Source of the DNA: CBFGTJ01 sp965651815
Lineage (GTDB): Bacteria; Actinomycetota; Acidimicrobiia; Acidimicrobiales; Microtrichaceae
DNA length: 8,874 bases
Direction of reading: 5' to 3'
Assembly (NCBI GenBank): GCA_965651815.1
Contig: CBFGTJ010000133.1
Span: 1-8,874 of the forward strand
Under the pieces are notes generated by a model. It was not told where the DNA came from. It did not search any database and saw only the letters and a program-made list of their open reading frames with translations. A program made the translations under genes and the position numbers. The number at the start of each line of letters is the position of its first letter. Within the stretch, counting starts at the first letter, position 1. This document shows, piece by piece, positions 4,857 through 8,874 of this stretch.

Positions 4857-6806
4857 TCAGACGCCCGCGCCGGACCAGATGTCGAACAGCAGCGTGACGA
4901 AGTACGCCGCCGGCAGGACGAACAGGAGGCCGTCGAAGCGGTCGAGCACGCCCCCGTGGCCCGGCAGCACGGTGCCCATGTCCTTGATGTCGAGGTCGCG
5001 CTTGACGAACGACTCGGCGAGGTCGCCCAGCGGCGCCACCAGCGCGCACACGAGCGCGAACACGAACGTCTGCGCCAGGTCCGAGCCGATCGGGTCGATG
5101 CCGACGACGCCGACCGCGACCACGGTGACGACCAGCGAGGTGAGCACGCCTCCGGCGAGGCCCTCCTGGGTCTTGTTGGGGCTCGCGGCGGACATCGGCG
5201 TGCGCCCCAGGTAGCGGCCGGAGAAGTAGGCGCCGATGTCGTGGCTCACCGTCGCGATGACCGCCGCGATGAGCACCCCGATGCCCGGGTTCGAGTCCAG
5301 TGAGCGATCGGCGTCGGTGAGCACCTCGCCCAGCCCGAGGAACAGCGTCGCGAACGAGCCGAGCATGCCGATCCAGAGGATGCCGGTCAGGGTGAGCCCG
5401 AGGTTCTGCACCGCCCCGGGTCCCGGGGCGACCCAGAGGAACCACAAGAGCCCCGCGACGATCGAGAGCCCGAGCACCACGGGGTACGCGGCGAGGCCGG
5501 ACGTGTAGGTCGCGACCATCAGGCCGACGACGGAGGCCATGCCGAGCAGCGTCGCCGGATTGTGGCCCGCCGTGCGGACCGCGGCGAAGAACTCCCACGC
5601 GGCGAACGCCACGACGACCGTGGCGAGCAGCGTCGTGGGCAGCGCGCCGAGCGCGAAGCACAGCAGTCCGACGGCGAGGAGCCCGACGCCGACGGCGACG
5701 GCGCTCACGAGGTCCCGGTCGCCGCCACGGGGCGGTCCGGCGGAGAAGTCGTCGGACCGCCGGGGCCCACGCCGGCGCCCACGCACGGCGGCGAGGGCCT
5801 CGTCGTCCGGGTCGAGGTCGAGGTCCGCGGCGAGGTCGTCGTCCGCGAGGGCGTCGTCGTCCGCGAAGTAGTCGTCGTCGAAGAAGTCGTCCGCGACGTC
5901 GTCGTCGCCGGCGAGCGCGCCGAGGCGGGGACGTTCCTCGATCAGGTCGTCGAAGTCGGTGTCGTCCCACTCGCCCTCGTCACGCCAGCGCGGCTGGCTG
6001 CCGTAGGTGGCGAGCGCGTCGGGTTCGGGCGACTCCCCGACCACGACCTTGGGGACCTGGCCCGTCGGCGGCTCCGTCCAGTGCGGCAGCACGAACGAGT
6101 CCTCGTCGCCGAGGTCGCCGAGCTCGTCCTCCACGGGGGCGGCGACGTCGTCGTCGGCCTCCCGGTCCTCGGCGAGGGGTTCCTCGACGAGGGGTTCCTC
6201 GGCGAGGGGTTCCTCGACGGCCGGCTGGTCCTCTGCTCCCCCGTCGTCCTCGGCGAAGCCCGACTCGAGCAGCGCCGCGTACGCCTGGTCCACCCGGTGC
6301 CCCGGCGGCGGCGGCTCCTCGGCCTCCGCGAGCTCCTCGGCCTCGGCGAGCTCCTCCGCGGTCCACTGGCGGGTCGCCTCGTCGTCGACGGGCTCGTCCT
6401 CACCCCACGACGGCGTCGAGCCCTCCGCCCGGACGTCGTCCGGCCCGGGCTCGACGATCCGGGCGTGCCCGAAGCCCGCCCGGGGGTCCGCCTCGGGCTC
6501 CTCGGACCACTGCGGCTCGTCGGACCACTGGGGCTCCCCGGGAGCGCCGGCCGACTCGTCCTCCGGTCGCACCGCGTCGCCGAGCCGGTCCGCGGGGGCG
6601 GGGGTCTCGGTCTCGGTGGTCGAGATCGTGATCTTCGGCAGGTCGGACGCCGGCTCGGGCTTCTCCGGGCGGTCGCCGTAGCGCTTCTCCCGCTCGCTCC
6701 GGCGGCGGACGACGTCCGGCCGCCCCGCGGCCTCGGCAGCCTCCTGGGCGCCGATGATCCGCACGCCCTCGGTCCTGTGCTCCTCTGGCTCGTCGGAATC
6801 GCTCAA
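4857..6806 (-). CDS. cdsA: Phosphatidate cytidylyltransferase (CDP-diacylglycerol synthase) with long acidic N-terminal extension
   Basis: CdsA makes CDP-diacylglycerol from phosphatidate and CTP at the cytoplasmic membrane, the precursor of the main phospholipids. The protein has 649 residues, about twice the usual length. The enzyme is residues 365-649: hydrophobic segments begin at DLVSAVAVGVGLLAVG, a conserved Asp lies in SHDIGAYFSGR (521-530), SPNKTQEG is at 542-549, and the CDS signature runs from S599 through KR (602-603), KD (608-609), GHGG (616-619) and DRFD (622-625). Residues 1-364 are hydrophilic, rich in Asp and Glu, and probably disordered and cytoplasmic, with three short tandem repeats. 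Ordered-looking islands occur at 13-45 (GVRIIGAQEAAEA), 239-257 (LPHWTEPPTGQVP) and 273-287 (RWRDEGEWDDTDFDD). The start is TTG at 6806, chosen because AGGAGG lies 6 bases upstream; GTG at codon 15 is the alternative. The gene follows frr by 33 bases. The enzyme call is certain; the role of the extension is unknown. Confidence 0.95.
   Translation of the reverse strand: MSDSDEPEEHRTEGVRIIGAQEAAEAAGRPDVVRRRSEREKRYGDRPEKPEPASDLPKITISTTETETPAPADRLGDAVRPEDESAGAPGEPQWSDEPQWSEEPEADPRAGFGHARIVEPGPDDVRAEGSTPSWGEDEPVDDEATRQWTAEELAEAEELAEAEEPPPPGHRVDQAYAALLESGFAEDDGGAEDQPAVEEPLAEEPLVEEPLAEDREADDDVAAPVEDELGDLGDEDSFVLPHWTEPPTGQVPKVVVGESPEPDALATYGSQPRWRDEGEWDDTDFDDLIEERPRLGALAGDDDVADDFFDDDYFADDDALADDDLAADLDLDPDDEALAAVRGRRRGPRRSDDFSAGPPRGGDRDLVSAVAVGVGLLAVGLLCFALGALPTTLLATVVVAFAAWEFFAAVRTAGHNPATLLGMASVVGLMVATYTSGLAAYPVVLGLSIVAGLLWFLWVAPGPGAVQNLGLTLTGILWIGMLGSFATLFLGLGEVLTDADRSLDSNPGIGVLIAAVIATVSHDIGAYFSGRYLGRTPMSAASPNKTQEGLAGGVLTSLVVTVVAVGVVGIDPIGSDLAQTFVFALVCALVAPLGDLAESFVKRDLDIKDMGTVLPGHGGVLDRFDGLLFVLPAAYFVTLLFDIWSGAGV
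6174..6218 (-). repeat. Three tandem 15-bp units coding EEPL(A/V) repeats in cdsA
   Basis: On the plus strand GAGGGGTTCCTC is repeated three times, separated alternately by GAC and GGC, giving three 15-bp units. They encode EEPLA, EEPLV, EEPLA near residues 197-212 of CdsA. The units are nearly identical in DNA as well as protein, which suggests recent expansion by slippage or recombination. Confidence 0.9.
6315..6356 (-). repeat. 18-bp tandem repeat coding EELAEA in cdsA
   Basis: Two copies of an 18-bp unit plus a 6-base partial copy encode EELAEA, EELAEA, EE at residues 151-164. The copies differ at a single base. The peptide is likely to form an acidic helix. Confidence 0.8.
6501..6536 (-). 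repeat. 18-bp duplication coding EPQWS(D/E) in cdsA
   Basis: Two adjacent 18-bp units encode EPQWSD and EPQWSE at residues 91-102. The DNA copies differ at two positions only. It is one of three independent short tandem repeats in the extension. Confidence 0.8.
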
Positions 6807-6812
6807 CGGGGT

Positions 6813-6818
6813 CCTCCT
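6813..6818 (-). promoter_or_regulatory. Strong ribosome binding site that sets the TTG start of cdsA
   Basis: AGGAGG on the minus strand is 6 bases before TTG at 6806-6804. It lies in the 33-base gap after frr. It is the best Shine-Dalgarno match in the window and supports the rare start codon over the GTG 14 codons downstream. Confidence 0.85.
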
Positions 6819-6839
6819 GCGATCGTGCCGGCCGGCAGA

Positions 6840-7409
6840 TCAGCCCTCCATCAGCTCGACGGTCTTCGCCTCGAGGGCTTCGTCGATCTCCGCCTCGTAC
6901 TGCTTGGTCAGCCGGTCGAGCTCCGCTTCCGAGCGGCGCAGGTCGTCGGTCGAGATGTCGCCGTCGCGCTCGAGGGCCTCCAGCTCCTTGCGCGCGTCGC
7001 GGCGCGCGGCCCGCACGGCGTTGCGCCCCTCCTCCGCCTTTGCGCGGACGAGCTTCACGAAGTCCTTGCGCCGCTCCTCGGTGAGGGGCGGGAACGCGAG
7101 CCGCACCGCGACGCCGTCGTTGGACGGGTTCAGCCCGAGGTTCGAGTCCTGGATCGCCCGCTCGATCGCCGGCAGCGACCCCTTGTCGAAGGGGGTGATC
7201 ACGAGCATCCGTGCCTCGGGCACCGAGAAGCTCGCGAGCTGCTGCAGCGGCACGGTCGTGCCGTAGTACTCGACCGGCAGCTTGTCCACGAGCCCGGGCG
7301 TCGCCCGGCCGGTGCGGACCCCGGCGAACTCGGACCGCGCGTGCGCCACGGCCTTCGACATGCGCTCGGCGGCGTCCTCGTGCACCGCCCTGATCAGGTC
7401 GTCACTCAT
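6840..7409 (-). CDS. frr: Ribosome recycling factor
   Basis: RRF acts with EF-G in the cytosol to split the post-termination ribosome so that the subunits can be reused. The protein has 189 residues, close to the usual 185. Domain I helices are at about 1-30 and 106-185, and domain II is the small beta domain between them. Landmarks are RTGRATPGLVDKLPVEYYGT at 32-51, ITPFDK at 71-76, NLGLNPSNDG at 90-99, LTEERRKDFVKL at 109-120 and the conserved Arg-rich helix VRAARRDARK at 132-141. The ATG at 7409 has GGGAGG 9 bases upstream. frr follows pyrH by 56 bases and precedes cdsA by 33 bases, as expected for the tsf-pyrH-frr cluster. Nothing is missing. Confidence 0.98.
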   Translation of the reverse strand: MSDDLIRAVHEDAAERMSKAVAHARSEFAGVRTGRATPGLVDKLPVEYYGTTVPLQQLASFSVPEARMLVITPFDKGSLPAIERAIQDSNLGLNPSNDGVAVRLAFPPLTEERRKDFVKLVRAKAEEGRNAVRAARRDARKELEALERDGDISTDDLRRSEAELDRLTKQYEAEIDEALEAKTVELMEG

Positions 7410-7418
7410 CGCGCTCAG

Positions 7419-7424
7419 CCTCCC
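7419..7424 (-). promoter_or_regulatory. Ribosome binding site of frr
   Basis: GGGAGG on the minus strand lies 9 bases before the frr ATG. The spacing is slightly long but usable. Confidence 0.6.
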
Positions 7425-7465
7425 ACACCGACGCGCCGGTCGCGCGACACGTCACCCGCGGGCGC

Positions 7466-8251
7466 TCAGGAGACGACGGTACCGATGTGCTCGCCGGCGA
7501 GCAGCGCGGCGAGGTTCTCGCCCATCAGGTCGAACACGCAGATGGGGAGCTCGTTGTCCATGCAGAGGGTGATCGCGGTGGAGTCCATCACCTTCAGCCC
7601 CCTGTTGAGCACGTCGATGTAGGACACCTCCCGGAGCAGCTCCGCGTCGGGATCCGTCCGGGGATCCGCGGTGTAGACGCCGTCGGTGCCGTGCTTGCCC
7701 ATGAGGATCGCGTCGGCGTCGATCTCCACCGCCCGCAGCGCGGCGGTGGTGTCGGTGGTGAAGAAGGGGTTGCCGGTGCCCGCCGCGAAGATGACGACCC
7801 GCCCCTTCTCGAGGTGCCGGATCGCCCGGCGCCGGATGTAGGGCTCGGCGACCTGTGACATGTGGATCGCGGTCTGCACCCGCGTCGGCTGGCCGAGGCG
7901 CTCGAGGATCTCCTGCAGGGCCAGCGCGTTGATGATCGTCGCGAGCATGCCCATGTAGTCGGCCTGGGCGCGGTCCATCCCCGCGCCCTGGCCGGTCATG
8001 CCGCGCCAGATGTTCCCGCCGCCGACCACGACGGCGATGTCGACGTCGAAGCGGGCCTTCACGTCGACGATCTCGCGGGCGAGGCGCGTCACGACCTCGC
8101 CGTCGATGCCGAACCCCTCCCCGCCCGCGAACGCCTCACCGGAGAGCTTCACGAGCACGCGCGGCCAGCGGGAGGGCTGCAGGCCCTCCCGCTCCCCTGC
8201 CGGCGACGTGGACCCGGTGCGGGTGTGGGCCTCCGACGTCGACGAGTCCAC
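7466..8251 (-). CDS. pyrH: UMP kinase (uridylate kinase)
   Basis: PyrH phosphorylates UMP to UDP with ATP, feeding pyrimidine nucleotide synthesis. Bacterial PyrH is a hexamer of the amino-acid-kinase fold and is usually regulated by GTP and UTP. The protein has 261 residues. An unconserved Ser/Glu-rich tail occupies 1-30, then RVLVKLSGEA (31-40, phosphate-binding loop), VVVGGGNIWRG (74-84), the UMP-contacting region around D98-Y99-M100, RVQTAIHMSQVAEPY (124-138), AAGTGNPFFTTDTTA (156-170), DGVYTADPR (190-198) and TLCMDNELP (228-236). The GTG start at 8251 has a weak GAAGG site overlapping the tsf stop codon, 9 bases upstream, and lies 12 bases after tsf. A later start near codon 32 would cut into the first strand, so GTG at 8251 is preferred, although the exact start within the tail is not proven. 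A strong hairpin lies inside codons 20-28. Confidence 0.97.
   Translation of the reverse strand: MDSSTSEAHTRTGSTSPAGEREGLQPSRWPRVLVKLSGEAFAGGEGFGIDGEVVTRLAREIVDVKARFDVDIAVVVGGGNIWRGMTGQGAGMDRAQADYMGMLATIINALALQEILERLGQPTRVQTAIHMSQVAEPYIRRRAIRHLEKGRVVIFAAGTGNPFFTTDTTAALRAVEIDADAILMGKHGTDGVYTADPRTDPDAELLREVSYIDVLNRGLKVMDSTAITLCMDNELPICVFDLMGENLAALLAGEHIGTVVS
8168..8192 (-). other. Perfect 9-bp hairpin inside the 5' coding region of pyrH
   Basis: The transcript carries GCGGGAGGG and its exact complement CCCTCCCGC, separated by a 7-base loop that is itself CTGCAG-like. It covers roughly codons 20-28 in the unconserved N-terminal tail, about 60 bases after the GTG. A stem of this strength is expected to fold in mRNA. 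Whether it affects pyrH expression is unknown. Confidence 0.55.
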
Positions 8252-8263
8252 TGCGGCCGACCT

Positions 8264-8874
8264 TCAGCCGCCGACGACGGACTGCGCGTAGCGGACGATC
8301 TTCCCGTCGCCCAGCTTCTGCGCGACCGTCTCCTTCTCGCCGAGGAAGCCCTGCTCGGGCAGCACCCGCTCGGCGTACCAGGCGTTGAGCCGGCCCTCGA
8401 CGATCTTGGGGATCGCCTGCTCGGGCTTGCCCTCCTTGCGGGTCAGCTCCTCGAACGAGGCACGGGCCTTCTCGACGAGCTCGGGGTCGATCTCCTCGCG
8501 GGTGAGCGCGTCGGGCTTCGCGAAGGCGATGTGCAGCGCGATCTCGTGCACGACCTCGGGGGACGCACCCGACACCTCGAGCAGCACCCCGTTGACGCCA
8601 CGGCCGTCCTGGACGTGCAGGTAGGTGTCCAGCACGTTGCCCTCGGCGGCCTCGAAGCGGACGACGTCGCCGATCTCGATGTTCTCGCGCTTTTGGATGC
8701 GGAGCGTGTCGAGCTCCTCCGCCAGGGACTCGAGGGCCGACTCGCCACCGGCGAGCACGGCGTCCGCCATCTTCTGGACGAGCGCCACGAAGTCCTCGGC
8801 CTTGCCGGAGAAGTCGGTCTCGGAGCGGAGCTGGACCATGGCGGCGACGTTGCCCTCGCGGGCGATGGCGACCG
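8264..8874 (-). CDS. tsf: Elongation factor Ts, 5' end outside the window
   Basis: EF-Ts is the guanine-nucleotide exchange factor that regenerates EF-Tu-GTP in the cytosol. The gene enters from the right edge. The visible 202 residues begin inside the protein with VAIAREGNVAAMVQLRSE; the ATG at 8839 is an internal Met, because the conserved sequence continues upstream of it and the ubiquitin-associated-like N-terminal domain, about 60 residues, is missing. The EF-Tu contact motif appears as SETDFSG, keeping Asp and Phe but with Ser where Val is usual. The core subdomains continue through GRGVNGVLLEVSG and VHEIALHIAFAKPDAL. The C-terminal module has GKPEQAIPKIVEGRLNAWYAE followed by LPEQGFLGEKETV. 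The gene ends in TGA 12 bases before pyrH; the normal upstream partner rpsB would be off the window. Identity is secure. Confidence 0.96.
   Translation of the reverse strand, partial: VAIAREGNVAAMVQLRSETDFSGKAEDFVALVQKMADAVLAGGESALESLAEELDTLRIQKRENIEIGDVVRFEAAEGNVLDTYLHVQDGRGVNGVLLEVSGASPEVVHEIALHIAFAKPDALTREEIDPELVEKARASFEELTRKEGKPEQAIPKIVEGRLNAWYAERVLPEQGFLGEKETVAQKLGDGKIVRYAQSVVGG

Larger units (their letters stand above)
5715..6806 (-). other. Acidic low-complexity extension region within cdsA (residues 1-364)
   Basis: This part of cdsA encodes no membrane segment and no recognised enzyme domain. Its composition is dominated by Asp, Glu, Pro and Ala. Residues about 281-335 are especially Asp-rich (DDTDFDD, DDFFDDDYFADDD), while a short Arg-rich basic patch (VRGRRRGPRR, 341-350) precedes the first membrane segment. 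Such a layout suggests a flexible cytoplasmic tail attached to the membrane enzyme. The reading frame is unbroken from the TTG start through the catalytic domain, so it is a true part of the protein if that start is used. Confidence 0.75.

Noticed and set aside
4804..5970. A 388-codon minus-strand frame overlapping cdsA
   Set aside because: It is an Arg-rich frame-shifted shadow of the CdsA catalytic region, which is clearly coded in the other frame.
6174..6218. Possible CRISPR-like or intergenic repeat
   Set aside because: The repeats are direct, have no spacers, keep the cdsA reading frame and encode a regular peptide.
7439..7448. A 10-bp perfect palindrome GTCGCGCGAC in the pyrH-frr gap
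   Set aside because: It is short and made mostly of CG steps that are very frequent here; no second copy or regulator context supports an operator.
5562..7622. A 686-codon plus-strand open frame opposite cdsA, frr and the end of pyrH
   Set aside because: It is a mirror of the acidic cdsA tail and of frr; no domain or plausible start signal was seen.
8264..8839. EF-Ts starting at the ATG at 8839
   Set aside because: Family sequence continues upstream of this Met to the window edge (EGNVAAM), so the gene is cut by the edge rather than starting here.

Overview
This window is a stretch of GC-rich bacterial chromosome with eight genes, all read from the minus strand, so transcription runs right to left. 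The probable order in the transcript is tsf (5' end off the right edge), pyrH, frr, cdsA, dxr, an rseP/rip1-type site-2 protease, ispG and proS (3' end off the left edge). The direct order dxr - site-2 protease - ispG, the roughly 30-residue PyrH N-terminal tail, and the very high GC with G/C-ending codons all point to an actinobacterium. A long acidic CdsA extension and a type-3 (archaeal/eukaryotic-like) ProRS fit a deep-branching lineage better than Mycobacterium or Streptomyces, but the exact group cannot be fixed from this window.

Layout. 8264-8874 is tsf (elongation factor Ts). 7466-8251 is pyrH (UMP kinase) and 6840-7409 is frr (ribosome recycling factor). Together they form the classic translation/nucleotide cluster. 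4857-6806 is cdsA, a CDP-diacylglycerol synthase carrying an acidic N-terminal extension of about 365 residues that contains short tandem repeats. 3626-4801 is dxr and 762-1994 is ispG, two enzymes of the MEP isoprenoid pathway. Between them, 2043-3629 encodes an intramembrane zinc protease with two PDZ domains, overlapping dxr by 4 bases. 1-686 is the N-terminal part of prolyl-tRNA synthetase. The longest gap between genes is 75 bases, so no stretch above 300 bases lacks a gene. I saw no tRNA, rRNA, CRISPR array, insertion sequence or convincing terminator.

How the genes work together. The cluster joins translation (EF-Ts, RRF, ProRS), UMP phosphorylation, phospholipid precursor synthesis (CdsA), isoprenoid precursor synthesis (Dxr, IspG) and envelope stress proteolysis (site-2 protease). 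This resembles the E. coli tsf-pyrH-frr-dxr-uppS-cdsA-rseP region, but in actinobacterial order and without uppS or bamA.

Most notable signals. I did not find a new defence or mobile system; this is a housekeeping region. The points worth a second look are: (1) dxr, ispG and proS all lack a usable Shine-Dalgarno sequence, and each has a TANNNT hexamer 7-9 bases before its ATG, which suggests leaderless internal promoters, whereas cdsA, frr and the protease gene have clear ribosome binding sites; (2) the large acidic CdsA extension with embedded ordered-looking motifs; (3) a perfect 9-bp hairpin inside the pyrH coding start; and (4) the type-3 ProRS.
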